Part shown: positions 41,878-50,790 of the stretch, one piece after another
Position numbering within the stretch: the first letter of the stretch is position 1
Layout: every line of letters begins with the position of its first letter
Assembly: GCA_900543085.1 (NCBI GenBank)
Contig: UQQF01000005.1
Coordinates: forward strand, 1-64,000
Source of the DNA: an uncultured Eubacteriales bacterium
GTDB lineage: Bacteria; Bacillota; Clostridia; Oscillospirales; Oscillospiraceae
Length of the DNA: 64,000 nt
Direction of reading: 5' to 3'
Translations under genes and position numbers: made by a program
The notes under the pieces: generated by a model
Databases searched by the model: none
Told to the model about the DNA's origin: nothing
The model's input: only the letters and a program-made list of their open reading frames with translations

Positions 41878-41919
41878 AAACTGTCCAAAAAGGCGAGAGC
41901 CTTTTTGGACAGTTTTTTT
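41878..41919 (+). terminator. Terminator of the dehydratase operon
   Basis: Perfect 17-base arms (AAACTGTCCAAAAAGGC and its complement) with a GAGA loop and a run of seven T. Confidence 0.96.
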
Positions 41920-41984
41920 GTTGCATTTTGCGCCGGTGAGCGTCTATAAATAAAATGAGAACCAGCCGGACGGGAGGGAGAGGC

Positions 41985-42524
41985 ATGGTCGAGACCGGCA
42001 GCCGGTTTTTGGAGGAGCTGTACGAGCGCCACAGGCGGCTGATGTACGCCACGGCGCTGAAGTTCGTCAGCGACCAGCGCGCCGCGGAGGACATAGTCCA
42101 CGACGCCGTGGTCAAGCTGTTGGAGAAGGAAGATACGCTGCGCACGCTTTCGTGCTGCACGTTGACAAGCTATGTCGTATACACGGTGAGGAACACCGCC
42201 GTCAGCCATTTGCGCCGCCAGGACGTGAGGAAGAAGCACCGCGTGGAGACGGAGTCGGACTGGGAGGCGGAGGACGCCGCGCCCGGGCCGGAGGAGCTGG
42301 CGATCCTGGCGGAGCGGCGCGAGACGCTGCGCCGCGCGTGGTCAAGGCTGGACGACGGCTCGAGAGATCTGCTGGCGGGCAAGTACATACTGGAAAAGAG
42401 CGACGATGAGATCGCCGAGGAGCTGGGCTGCGCTTCGGGCAGCGTGCGTATGAAGCTCACCCGCGCGCGGCGGCGCCTGCTGGAGACGATGAAAGAGGAG
42501 GAGGCAGACCATGGAAAGACGTGA
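41985..42524 (+). CDS. ECF-type RNA polymerase sigma factor
   Basis: A 179-residue sigma factor. Region 2 is ELYERHRRLMYATALKFVSD, AAEDIVHDAVVKLLEK and SYVVYTVRNTAVSHLRRQD. Region 4 is RLDDGSRDLLAGKYILEKSD, DEIAEELGCASGSVRMKLTR and ARRRLLE. The ATG at 41985 has GGGAGGGAG upstream. It overlaps the following anti-sigma-like gene by 14 bases, so the pair is coupled. Confidence 0.9.
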   Translation: MVETGSRFLEELYERHRRLMYATALKFVSDQRAAEDIVHDAVVKLLEKEDTLRTLSCCTLTSYVVYTVRNTAVSHLRRQDVRKKHRVETESDWEAEDAAPGPEELAILAERRETLRRAWSRLDDGSRDLLAGKYILEKSDDEIAEELGCASGSVRMKLTRARRRLLETMKEEEADHGKT

Positions 42525-43248
42525 GATGCTCAGGCAGAGCTATGAAGACGCGCTCCTGGCTCTGCTCATGGAGGACATAGCCGAGAGCGAGGGGGAGCGC
42601 TTCGAGCGCGAAGCCGCAGCTCTGCCGGACACCCCGGCGGAGCTGGACAGGCGCTGCCTGCGCGCCATACGCGCCAGCCGGGCGGGTAAACGCGCGCGGC
42701 GGGTTGCACGCAGAGCGTACAACCTCGTCAGCAAGGCGGCTGTCGCCGCCTTGATAGCCGTTGTGCTCGTCACCGGCGCGTTCGCCGCCTTCCCGCAGCT
42801 CAAGGTGGGGACGAAGAACATGATAATAGAAGTCAGAGACGTGGCGACGACCCTCTTTTTCGGCGAGGAAGAACAGTTCCTGCCCGAGGACACGACCGGG
42901 TTCCTGAAAGGCTGGACCTTCCCCTTGCCGGAGGAGTTCGAGCTTGTGGACAGCGATGAGAGCGTTTACTCCAGCTACCTGCGTTACAGCGACGGGGAGA
43001 GCGAGCTGAGCCTGGAGGTTCGGCTCATCATGGACGGCCTGTCCACCAGCATAAACACTGAGAACGCCCTCAGCGTGGACTACATCACGATTCACGGCAT
43101 GGACGCCATGCTGGTCTGTCATGAGGAAGTGACCATACTGGTGATTGTGGACGCGGAGCACTCGCTGCTCATAAGCATGTACGCCGAAGGTATGGACAAG
43201 AACTCCGTTTTGGATGTCGCCCTCGGCGGAGTTTACGAGGACACTTGA
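42511..43248 (+). CDS. Putative anti-sigma factor with DUF4367-like domain
   Basis: A 245-residue protein. It has an acidic N-terminal cytoplasmic part of about 70 residues, one membrane helix (AAVAALIAVVLVTGAFAAF) and an outer domain. In the outer domain, YSSYLRYSDGESELSLEVRL and SVDYITIHGMDAMLVCHEEV resemble DUF4367. The overlap with the ECF sigma gene and the layout (inner domain, one helix, outer sensor) support an anti-sigma role. The inner domain lacks an obvious zinc-binding ZAS motif. Confidence 0.72.
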   Translation: MERREMLRQSYEDALLALLMEDIAESEGERFEREAAALPDTPAELDRRCLRAIRASRAGKRARRVARRAYNLVSKAAVAALIAVVLVTGAFAAFPQLKVGTKNMIIEVRDVATTLFFGEEEQFLPEDTTGFLKGWTFPLPEEFELVDSDESVYSSYLRYSDGESELSLEVRLIMDGLSTSINTENALSVDYITIHGMDAMLVCHEEVTILVIVDAEHSLLISMYAEGMDKNSVLDVALGGVYEDT

Positions 43249-43291
43249 AACTCCGTGCAAAACGCGGTATCATTCCCTGGGAGGGATGCGC

Positions 43292-43879
43292 GTGAAGATT
43301 TGGGCGCCGCCGGCGCGGGACGTGAAGTCCAACGCCGCTGTGGGTATAGCGCTGACGGTCGCGCTGGCGATGGCCTTGACCGTGGGCGCTGTGGTTCTGT
43401 TTGTGAAATACGACCTGGGCGCGTATTTCCTGCTTATCTGCGTCGTGGCCATAACGGCGCTGTGCATGGCTCTGGCCGTGAGTATGGGCAGGCGCGTGCG
43501 CCGCTCCACGCTGATCTTCTGCCTGGACGATGAGCGCCGGCTCTTTTTCATCGACGCCAACAAGTACACGGACTACCACAGGGGTCTTGCCGGGTACGCC
43601 GCCATGCAGCGCGAGGCTCACCGCGCGGTGCAGACGCTGTGTGCCCCGGGCGGTATGCTGGAGCGGTACATGGCCGAGCCAAAGAGCCTGGTGGGGCTGG
43701 AGCCTGAGATAACGGCCGTGGAGCGCCTGCGTGAGAAGCGGGAGCACGCGTACATCACCTGCCGCGCCAAGTACCCCAACGGCCGGGTGGAGCGGGCAAA
43801 AATAATGCTCGTCCACGGCTACGAGGACGAGGACTTGCTCTATCGCGAGCTGGAGCGGCTGCAGGTGCCGGAGCTGTAA
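43292..43879 (+). CDS. Two-helix membrane protein of unknown function
   Basis: A 195-residue protein. Two close membrane helices (VGIALTVALAMALTVGAVVL and AYFLLICVVAITALCMALAV) are followed by a cytoplasmic domain of about 120 residues with STLIFCLDDERRLFFIDANK. GTG at 43292 fits GGAGGG better than ATG at 43286, which touches it. It lies 43 bases after the anti-sigma gene and could belong to the same operon. I do not recognise the family. Confidence 0.65.
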   Translation: MKIWAPPARDVKSNAAVGIALTVALAMALTVGAVVLFVKYDLGAYFLLICVVAITALCMALAVSMGRRVRRSTLIFCLDDERRLFFIDANKYTDYHRGLAGYAAMQREAHRAVQTLCAPGGMLERYMAEPKSLVGLEPEITAVERLREKREHAYITCRAKYPNGRVERAKIMLVHGYEDEDLLYRELERLQVPEL

Positions 43880-43885
43880 AATAAT

Positions 43886-43923
43886 AAAGCGGATTTGGCG
43901 CTGTTCAGCGCCAGATCCGCTTT
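43886..43923. terminator. Bidirectional terminator
   Basis: Seventeen-base arms (AAAGCGGATTTGGCGCT and AGCGCCAGATCCGCTTT, one G-T) with a 4-base loop between two convergent genes. It overlaps the last codons of the GIY-YIG gene. Confidence 0.88.
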
Positions 43924-44246
43924 GCGTTGTATTTTGCGAGAGCCTGTACGACAAGCGCCTCCAGCTCCTCGCCGTGGTCTTCCGCTGGGTCGTCGTATTC
44001 AAGCACGCTCTCCACGTAAAACTCAAAGGCGTCCTGCCCGTACCGGCTCCAGAGCTGAGCCAGCTCCCGGTTCCGGTGGCTGCCGGAGGCGAGCTTGAAG
44101 CGGTTGCTGTTTATGTCCGCCTTCGTGTCCTTGGACGCGCCGACGAACACGTCGCCGGTGGCCGTGCAGCGGATGGCCACCACGCCCATCTCCGTGTGGC
44201 GGCTTTTGTAGCTCTCCATCAGCTCTCTGCGTTTTTCCCTGTCCAT
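43905..44246 (-). CDS. GIY-YIG family protein
   Basis: A 113-residue protein. The strand pair GVVAIRCTATGDVFVGASKD is the GIY-YIG position (here GVV...VFVG), followed by SNRFKLASGSHRNRELAQLW and YGQDAFEFYVESVLE with the catalytic-type Glu. Clostridia carry many such short GIY-YIG proteins of unknown target. The ATG at 44246 has GGAGG 5 bases upstream. It may act in DNA repair, but the sequence does not show the substrate. Confidence 0.83.
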   Translation of the reverse strand: MDREKRRELMESYKSRHTEMGVVAIRCTATGDVFVGASKDTKADINSNRFKLASGSHRNRELAQLWSRYGQDAFEFYVESVLEYDDPAEDHGEELEALVVQALAKYNAKRIWR

Positions 44247-44266
44247 TTGAACCTCCGAATGGCAAA

Positions 44267-44300
44267 GCTGTCGGCTCGGGGCGAGCCTCGAGCCGACAGC
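44267..44300 (-). terminator. Terminator of rny
   Basis: Perfect 12-base arms (GCTGTCGGCTCG and CGAGCCGACAGC) around a 10-base loop, just after the rny stop in the minus direction. Only a short T stretch follows. Confidence 0.7.
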
Positions 44301-44322
44301 GGATTTTTGTGTTTGGCGTAGC

Positions 44323-45870
44323 TCACTTCGCGTACTCCACGGCCTTTGTCTCACGCAGCACGTGGACTTTGATCTGGCCGGGGTAGGTGAGTTCGCTCTC
44401 GATCTTCTTGGCGATGTCGCGCGCCAGCAGCACCATCTGATCCTCGCTGACCTGGTCGGGCTTGACCATGACGCGGATCTCGCGGCCGGCCTGTATGGCG
44501 TAGCAGCTCTCGATGCCGGGGAAACTGCGCGTGACCTCCTCGAGCTTTTCGAGGCGCTTGACGTAGTTTTCGATGTTCTCGCGCCTGGCTCCGGGGCGGG
44601 AGGCGGAGATGGCGTCGGCGGCCTGCACGAGACAGGCTATCACGCTGTGAGCCTCCACGTCGCCGTGGTGAGCCTCGATCGCGTGGATGACCTCGGGGGA
44701 CTCCTTGTACTTGCGGGCGATGTCCACGCCGATGGTGACGTGGCTGCCTTCTACCTCGTGGTCGATGCTCTTGCCCAGGTCGTGCAGCAGTCCCGCGCGC
44801 TTGGCGGTGGTGACGTCCACGCCCAGCTCGGCGGCGAGCAGCCCCGCGATGTGCGCGACCTCGATGGAGTGGTTGAGGACGTTCTGCCCGTAGCTGGTGC
44901 GGTACTTCATGCGGCCGAGCAGGCGGATTATCTCCGGGTGCAGGCCGTGGATGTTCGTCTCGAACGCGGCGCGCTCGCCCTCCGCCTTGATGGTGGCGTT
45001 GACCTCGCGCTGGGCTTTGGCGACCATTTCCTCGATGCGCGCCGGGTGAATGCGCCCGTCCTGGATGAGCCGCTCGAGCGCTATGCGCGCTATCTCGCGC
45101 CTGACGGGGTCAAAGCTGGAGACGGTGATAGTCTCGGGGGTGTCGTCGATGATCAAATCGCAGCCGGTGAGCGTTTCTATGGAACGAATGTTGCGTCCCT
45201 CTCGTCCTATGATGCGGCCTTTCATCTCGTCGTTGGGGAGTGGTACGACGGAGACGGTGATTTCGCTGGCGTGATCTGCCGCGCAGCGCTGGATGGCGGT
45301 GGCGATGATCTCGCGGGCGCGCTCCTCGGCCTCGTCCTTGTACTTGGCCTCGACCTCGCGCACCTTGGCGGCCATTTCGTGCGTGACCTCGGTCTCAATG
45401 TTGGAGATAAGGTACTGCTTGGCCTCCTCCTGCGTGTAGCCGGAGATCTTCTCAAGCATTTCCAGCTGGCTCTTTTTTACAAGCTTGACCTCCTCCTGCA
45501 TGGCCTCGGCCTGGGAGAGCTTCTGGTTGAGGCTCTCGGTCTTTTTCTCCAGGGCGTCGGTCTTGCGGTCGAGGTTCTCCTCCTTCTGCTGAAGGCGGCG
45601 CTCTTGCTTGGAGAGCTCGTTGCGGCGCTCTTTGACCTCGCGCTCATACTCCGTGCGGTTCTTGTGTATCTCCTCGCGCGCTTCGACAAGGGCTTCGCGC
45701 TTTTTGCTTTCAGCGGCCTTGATGGACTCGTTGATGATGCGCTTGGCCTCCTCCTCGGCGCTGGATATTTCGCGTTCGGCGACCTTTTTGCGGTACACAA
45801 TACCCAGCAGGAACCCTATGACCAGCACCACGATCACGCCGATCACGATGCCTAGTATTTCCCAAAACAT
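44323..45870 (-). CDS. rny: Ribonuclease Y
   Basis: A 515-residue protein with the full RNase Y plan. It has an N-terminal membrane helix ([20 protein letters not shown]), a long coiled coil to about residue 200, a KH domain with [20 protein letters not shown], and an HD domain with [18 protein letters not shown] and [10 protein letters not shown]. It starts mRNA decay by endonucleolytic cleavage at the membrane in Bacillota. All catalytic His/Asp residues are present. ATG is preceded by AGGAGG. Confidence 0.97.
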   Translation of the reverse strand: MFWEILGIVIGVIVVLVIGFLLGIVYRKKVAEREISSAEEEAKRIINESIKAAESKKREALVEAREEIHKNRTEYEREVKERRNELSKQERRLQQKEENLDRKTDALEKKTESLNQKLSQAEAMQEEVKLVKKSQLEMLEKISGYTQEEAKQYLISNIETEVTHEMAAKVREVEAKYKDEAEERAREIIATAIQRCAADHASEITVSVVPLPNDEMKGRIIGREGRNIRSIETLTGCDLIIDDTPETITVSSFDPVRREIARIALERLIQDGRIHPARIEEMVAKAQREVNATIKAEGERAAFETNIHGLHPEIIRLLGRMKYRTSYGQNVLNHSIEVAHIAGLLAAELGVDVTTAKRAGLLHDLGKSIDHEVEGSHVTIGVDIARKYKESPEVIHAIEAHHGDVEAHSVIACLVQAADAISASRPGARRENIENYVKRLEKLEEVTRSFPGIESCYAIQAGREIRVMVKPDQVSEDQMVLLARDIAKKIESELTYPGQIKVHVLRETKAVEYAK

Positions 45871-46007
45871 AGTTTCAGTCTATTCCTCCTTCTCTTTGTG
45901 ATAGAACAATAAGGGGCGAGCGCCGCAAAGCGTCCGTCGCGCGGCGGCCCCGAAAGAGTTAATATCAAAGGGGTCTCCCCATGACCCCTGAAATATTATC
46001 ATGTCAT

Positions 46008-46035
46008 TTTACACCACGTGAAAGCGTTATGTCAA
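46008..46035 (-). promoter_or_regulatory. Promoter of rny
   Basis: On the minus strand TTGACA (46030-46035) and TGTAAA (46008-46013) are 16 bases apart. The leader of about 130 bases holds a hairpin with AGGGGTC and GACCCCT arms near 45970-45990. Confidence 0.6.
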
Positions 46036-46124
46036 GCTTGTCAGGCGGTGAACAAATACTATTTTGGCGGCCGCGCCGGGATTGCACGGCGAGGAGCCAA
46101 TAACTTGCAAAAGGGGATGCGCGT

Positions 46125-47501
46125 TTGGAAAACGCTCACATCAAGACACATACCGTGCTTGACACGCTGCTGAGCGCGGTCTCGGCCGCAGTCTGCGCGG
46201 CCATGCTCTGCGCGGCGGCGGCCTACGTGCTGCTGGACGCCCCGCGGCACGGCGCGGCTATCTGCCTCGCGGGCGTGGCCGCGGCGCTGCTGCTTGCGCT
46301 GCCGGCGAGGGGGACGCGGCGCTTTTCGGCCGCAAAACTGGGCGCCGCCGTGGCTCTTACAGCCCTGGCCGTGCGCGCGGCCTACACTTTGAGCGTGGAG
46401 ACCGTGCCGGTCAGCGACTTCGAGCTGCTGTATTCCGCGGCTCAGGAAGTGGCCGGGGGCAATCCCGGCGCGCTGAGCGGGGAGTATTTCGAGCTTTGGG
46501 GCTATCAGAAGCCCTTCGTGTACTATGAGGCGCTGGTCATAGCCCTCGGCGGAGGTACGACCGCGCTGGGGCTGCTGAACGCCGCCTGGGGCGCGCTGAC
46601 GGCCTGGCTGGTGTTCGCGACAGCGAGGCGCTTTGCTCCGGACGGGGCGGCCTTCGCCGCCGCGCTGCTCTACGCGCTAAGCCCCGGGGCGATAATGCTC
46701 ACACCGGTGGCGACAAACCAGTGCGTGTCGCTCGCGCTTATACTCCTGGGCGTGTATCTGGCGGTGTCCGGCTCCGGCTGGCGTCGCGCCGCATTGGCGG
46801 GCTGCGCGCTCGCGGCGGGGAACCTGATGCGCCCGGAGGGGATAATCGCCGTGGGCGGCCTCGCCGTCGCCGCCGTGCTCGCGCTCGCGCGCGGGGAGGA
46901 CTGGAGGGCGCTGCTGCGAGACCTCGCCGCGCTGCTGCTGGCTTATTTCGCGCTGCAATTGGCCGTGGGACTGCTCGTCCCCGGCGGAATAGGCAACGCC
47001 GCGCCGGAGTGGAAGTTCGTGCTCGGCCTGGACACGGCGAGCGGCGGGCGCTACTCCGACGCCAACGCCTGGATACTCGAGCTGGAGAGCGCGGGCGAGC
47101 GCCGCGCCGCCGCGCTGGACGCGATACGCGCCTCGCTCTCCGACGCGGGCGGAGCCGGAGGCGTGCTGGGCTTCTTCGCCGGGAAGGCGGCGAGCTTCTG
47201 GGGCGGCTACGCCGACAGCTGGCTGGGCGTCGAGCACGCCTCGGACTACTTCATGCGCCTGGCCGAGCGCGCGACGTTCATCGCCATGTGCGCGCTCGCC
47301 GCTGTGGGCAGCCTGAAGCGGCGCTCCGGCGCGGCTCACGCCGCCGTGAAGGCTGCGGTGGCGATAAACTTTGCGGCCTATCTGCTGATAGAGGTGCAGT
47401 CGCGCTACCGCTATTTCGTGCTGCCGTTTTTGTGCATCCTCGCCGCGGCGGGGCTGGAAACGCTGGCTGAGTGTAGACATCGGGCGAAAAAACGTGTATA
47501 A
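46125..47501 (+). CDS. Integral-membrane glycosyltransferase-like protein
   Basis: A 458-residue protein with about ten membrane helices. The layout of GT-C/ArnT-like (family 39) enzymes is seen: an early outer loop with SDFELLYSAAQEVAGGNPG (Asp-containing GT-C motif position) and a later MRPEGIIAVGGLAVAAV. Such proteins move a sugar from a lipid-phosphate donor to an outer acceptor. The start is TTG at 46125 with AGGGG upstream. The next gene is a second, clearer family 39 enzyme, which supports a shared surface-glycosylation role. Confidence 0.65.
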   Translation: MENAHIKTHTVLDTLLSAVSAAVCAAMLCAAAAYVLLDAPRHGAAICLAGVAAALLLALPARGTRRFSAAKLGAAVALTALAVRAAYTLSVETVPVSDFELLYSAAQEVAGGNPGALSGEYFELWGYQKPFVYYEALVIALGGGTTALGLLNAAWGALTAWLVFATARRFAPDGAAFAAALLYALSPGAIMLTPVATNQCVSLALILLGVYLAVSGSGWRRAALAGCALAAGNLMRPEGIIAVGGLAVAAVLALARGEDWRALLRDLAALLLAYFALQLAVGLLVPGGIGNAAPEWKFVLGLDTASGGRYSDANAWILELESAGERRAAALDAIRASLSDAGGAGGVLGFFAGKAASFWGGYADSWLGVEHASDYFMRLAERATFIAMCALAAVGSLKRRSGAAHAAVKAAVAINFAAYLLIEVQSRYRYFVLPFLCILAAAGLETLAECRHRAKKRV

Positions 47502-47502
47502 T
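47474..47502 (+). promoter_or_regulatory. Promoter of the PMT-like gene
   Basis: TAGACA (47474-47479) and TATAAT (47497-47502) with 17-base spacing lie at the very end of the preceding gene, about 35 bases before the next start. Confidence 0.65.
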
Positions 47503-47542
47503 ACTATGATGCCCAATAATTTGGATGGATGAGGGAGAGCGT

Positions 47543-49387
47543 ATGTCCTACCTTACTTATATATTCCCCGTTCTTGCGGCTTTCTTCGTTATAATGGTCG
47601 CGCGGCGCTGGATGCCGGCCTTTGCCGACTCGCGCCTGCCCGCAGACCCCGAGACGGGACGCGCGGAAAAGCCCAGGTTCGGCTTTGAAAGCCGCGAGGG
47701 GCGGCTGGTGAAGCTAGACGCGCTGCTCTGCCTGATTATCACCGTGTGCTACGCCGTGGTGGCCTTCACCGGCCTGGGCGACACGACCGCTCCGCAGAGC
47801 TGGTGCCGCTTTACCGAGCGCGGCCGGTACGCGCTCATCGACCTCGGCGAGGAGTACGACATAGGCATCGTGCGCTATTACACAGGACTGCACACCGGCA
47901 GGTACGAGATGCAGTTTTCCACGGACGGCACCACCTGGTGGGACGCCGGAACGCTGGAGCAGGAGTACGCCGACCTCTTTAAATGGCAGGACTTCTTCCC
48001 CGCGAGCGAGGGCGTGGAGGAGACGACCACGCGCTACATACGGCTCGTGGCCTCGGCCGAGCTGAGCCTCGGCGAGCTCGCCATATATGACTCCGAAGGC
48101 ACGCAGCTTGACGCATCCGGTTTTGAATACGACGCCGGCTGCACGCCGCTGTTCGACGAGCAGGACACCGTGCCGGTGCGCCCGTCGTACATGAACAGCA
48201 GCTACTTTGACGAGATATACCACGCGCGCACGGCGCTGGAGCACATAGAGAACGTCTACCCCTATGAGATAACCCACCCGCCGCTGGGCAAGGAGATAAT
48301 CGGCATAGGCATCCGCCTGTTCGGCATGACGCCCTTCGGCTGGCGCTTCATGGGCACGCTTTTCGGCGTGCTGATGCTGCCCATCCTGTACGTGTTCCTC
48401 AAGCGCATGACGCGCTCGAGCGCGATAAGCGCCTGCGGCACGATCATCTTCGCGTTTGACTTCATGCACTTCGTGCAGACGCGCATCGCCACCATAGACA
48501 CGTACAGCGTGTTCTTCATACTGCTGATGTACCTGTTCATGTGGCGCTTCGTCAGCGGGGGCAAGTGGCGGTATCTGGCGCTGTCGGGCGTATTCTTCGG
48601 CCTGGGCGCGGCCAGCAAGTGGACGTGCATCTACGCCGGAGGCGGCCTCGCCGTCATCTGGCTGGTATACTGGATAACGCAGGTGAAAAAGCCCGGCTTT
48701 GCCAAGCGCTTTATCGGCAACTGCGCGTTCTGCCTGCTGTTCTTCGTGGCCATACCGGCGGCGATATACTATGTCAGCTACTACCACTACGGCACGGCCA
48801 GCGGCCTGGACGGAGGCGTGGGGATGTTCTTCACCCGCGACTACTTCGACGTCGTGTGGGACAACCAGGTCTACATGTGGGAGTACCACTCCGACCTCGT
48901 CAGCACGCACCCGTACTCCTCGCGCTGGTATCAGTGGCTGGTGGACGCCAGGCCGATACTCTACTACCTCGAATACTTCGACGACGGCACGAAGATGGCC
49001 TTCGGCGCCTTCCTGAACCCCGTGTTCTGCTGGGCGGGTCTGCTGGCCATGATAGCCAACGGCATCTTCGCCGTCAAAGACCGCGACGGCAAGAGCGCGT
49101 TCATAGTCATCGGCTATCTGGCTCAGCTCCTGCCCTGGGTACTGGTCACCAGGCTTACCTTCGCCTACCACTACTTCCCCAGCTCGGTGTTCATGCTGCT
49201 GGCTCTCTGCCATGTGTGGGAGCGATTGAAGCAGCAGGGCATCTTCAGGTGGCAGCGCAACATGTACGCGGTCACCGGCGTCTGCGCCGGACTGTTCGTG
49301 GCGTACTACCCGGTGCTGACCGGACTGCGCACGGCTATCTGGTATACGCGCGGCTTCCTGCGCTGGTTCCCCAGCTGGCCGTTCTGA
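47543..49387 (+). CDS. Protein O-mannosyltransferase-like enzyme with discoidin-like domain
   Basis: A 614-residue membrane protein of the PMT/ArnT family. The family core shows SSYFDEIYHARTALEHIENV (the DE motif in the first outer loop), THPPLGKEIIGIGIRLFG, FDFMHFVQTRIATIDTYSVF and MWEYHSDLVSTHPYSS. Between the first membrane helices and the DE motif lies an inserted outer domain of about 110 residues. It contains GRYALIDLGEEYDIGIVRYY, YEMQFSTDGTTWWDAGTLEQ and TTRYIRLVASAELSLGELAI, matching the F5/8 type C (discoidin) pattern. Discoidin folds bind sugars, so this part may position the glycan or acceptor. GGGAG precedes the ATG at 47543. Confidence 0.85.
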   Translation: MSYLTYIFPVLAAFFVIMVARRWMPAFADSRLPADPETGRAEKPRFGFESREGRLVKLDALLCLIITVCYAVVAFTGLGDTTAPQSWCRFTERGRYALIDLGEEYDIGIVRYYTGLHTGRYEMQFSTDGTTWWDAGTLEQEYADLFKWQDFFPASEGVEETTTRYIRLVASAELSLGELAIYDSEGTQLDASGFEYDAGCTPLFDEQDTVPVRPSYMNSSYFDEIYHARTALEHIENVYPYEITHPPLGKEIIGIGIRLFGMTPFGWRFMGTLFGVLMLPILYVFLKRMTRSSAISACGTIIFAFDFMHFVQTRIATIDTYSVFFILLMYLFMWRFVSGGKWRYLALSGVFFGLGAASKWTCIYAGGGLAVIWLVYWITQVKKPGFAKRFIGNCAFCLLFFVAIPAAIYYVSYYHYGTASGLDGGVGMFFTRDYFDVVWDNQVYMWEYHSDLVSTHPYSSRWYQWLVDARPILYYLEYFDDGTKMAFGAFLNPVFCWAGLLAMIANGIFAVKDRDGKSAFIVIGYLAQLLPWVLVTRLTFAYHYFPSSVFMLLALCHVWERLKQQGIFRWQRNMYAVTGVCAGLFVAYYPVLTGLRTAIWYTRGFLRWFPSWPF

Positions 49388-49476
49388 TTCGCAGACACTT
49401 TACGATACCGCCGCGCACGGCGGAGCTTTGCGGGGCTTGCCCTGATAGATTTAACGTTGTTGGGAGATAATAACCA

Positions 49477-50334
49477 ATGTTTCTCGCGGATTATCATGTA
49501 CACAGCAGCTGCTCGTTCGACGCGGCAGACCGCATGGCGGCGATGGCCAGGGCCGAGCTCAAGATTGGCGTCGCCGAGATATGCTTCACCGACCACGCCG
49601 ATTTCGGCGACCAGCAGACCATACAGCTCGGGCCTGAGCGCTTCCAGCTCCCCAAGAGCCAGGTAAAGCAGTTCATCGAGGCCATGGAGAAGGCGCCCGA
49701 GGGCATAGACATCAAGCTCGGCCTGGAGCTGGGCGAGGGCAACCACGACCCGGCGCGCGCCAAGCGCGTCTACGCGATGCCGGAGTACGACTTCATCCTC
49801 GGCTCGCTGCACAACCTGAGGGACGAGCAGGACTTCTACTACATCAAGTACGAGAGCTACGACCAGTGCTGGGAGCTGTACGACAGGTACCTGGACGAGC
49901 TGATCGAGCTGGCCGGCATAAACTGCTTCGACTGCATGGCGCACATAGGCTACTGCCTGCGCTACATGCACAGGCAGGGCTTCGACGCCGAGATAACCAT
50001 GGAGCGCTACGGCGGCAAGCTGGACACGCTGCTGCGTATGCTGATAGAAAACGGCAAGGGCATAGAGCTGAACGTCGCAGACCTCGTCCCCGGCGGGCAC
50101 GACGCGCCGGGCGAGCACGCCGATCCGCTGCTCAAGCCGGTGCCGAGCATAGAGATACTCCGCCGCTACCGCGAGCTGGGCGGGGACATCATCACCGTCG
50201 GCTCCGACGCCCACTCGGTAAAAGCCGCGGGCGTGGGTCTGCGCGAGGGCTATCAGCTGCTGAGCGACATCGGCTTCAGGTACGTAGCCGTGTACAAGCG
50301 GCACAAGCCCGAGTTCAAGAGAATTGAGGTATAA
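49477..50334 (+). CDS. hisJ: Histidinol-phosphatase of PHP family
   Basis: A 285-residue PHP-family phosphoesterase. DYHVHSSCSFDA (HxH), CFTDHADF, DIKLGLELGE, FILGSLHNL and TVGSDAHSVKAAGVG supply the metal ligands in order. The family is named for histidinol phosphate hydrolysis in histidine synthesis, but no other his genes are nearby, so a related phosphoester substrate is possible. It starts a group of three close genes with rpiB and the DUF4015-type gene. Confidence 0.85.
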   Translation: MFLADYHVHSSCSFDAADRMAAMARAELKIGVAEICFTDHADFGDQQTIQLGPERFQLPKSQVKQFIEAMEKAPEGIDIKLGLELGEGNHDPARAKRVYAMPEYDFILGSLHNLRDEQDFYYIKYESYDQCWELYDRYLDELIELAGINCFDCMAHIGYCLRYMHRQGFDAEITMERYGGKLDTLLRMLIENGKGIELNVADLVPGGHDAPGEHADPLLKPVPSIEILRRYRELGGDIITVGSDAHSVKAAGVGLREGYQLLSDIGFRYVAVYKRHKPEFKRIEV

Positions 50335-50346
50335 GGAGGCACGACC

Positions 50347-50787
50347 ATGTACGCAATCGGCTCCGACCACGGGGGCTACGCCCTCAAGCAGGAGATAATG
50401 AAGCACCTTTCTGAGCGCGGCATAGCCTACCGCGACTACGGCACCTACAGCGAGGAGAGCTGCGACTACCCCGACTACGGCGAGGCCGTGGGCAGGGCGG
50501 TGGCCTCCGGCGAGTGTGAGCGCGGCATAGTGGTCTGCGGCACCGGCATAGGCATCTCCATCGCCGCGAACAAGGTGCGCGGCGTGCGCTGCGCGCTGTG
50601 CGGCGACTGCTTCAGCGCGCAGATGGCTCGCGAGCACAACGACGCCAACGTGCTCGCCCTCGGCGCGCGCGTCCTGGGCGCGGGACTGGCGCTGAAGATA
50701 GTGGACACCTTCCTGGACTCGTCCTTCGCCGGCGGCCGGCACGAGCGCCGCGTGGCCAAGCTGATGGCCATAGAGGGCGGGGAGTAA
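50347..50787 (+). CDS. rpiB: Ribose-5-phosphate isomerase B
   Basis: A 146-residue RpiB/LacAB protein: MYAIGSDHGGYALKQEIMKH at the start, the active-site Cys in GIVVCGTGIGISIAANKV, AREHNDANVLALGARVLG and the C-terminal GGRHERRVAKLM. It interconverts ribose-5- and ribulose-5-phosphate, or acts on a related sugar phosphate. AGGAGG stands 8 bases before ATG. It follows hisJ by 12 bases. Confidence 0.94.
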   Translation: MYAIGSDHGGYALKQEIMKHLSERGIAYRDYGTYSEESCDYPDYGEAVGRAVASGECERGIVVCGTGIGISIAANKVRGVRCALCGDCFSAQMAREHNDANVLALGARVLGAGLALKIVDTFLDSSFAGGRHERRVAKLMAIEGGE

Positions 50788-50790
50788 GCC

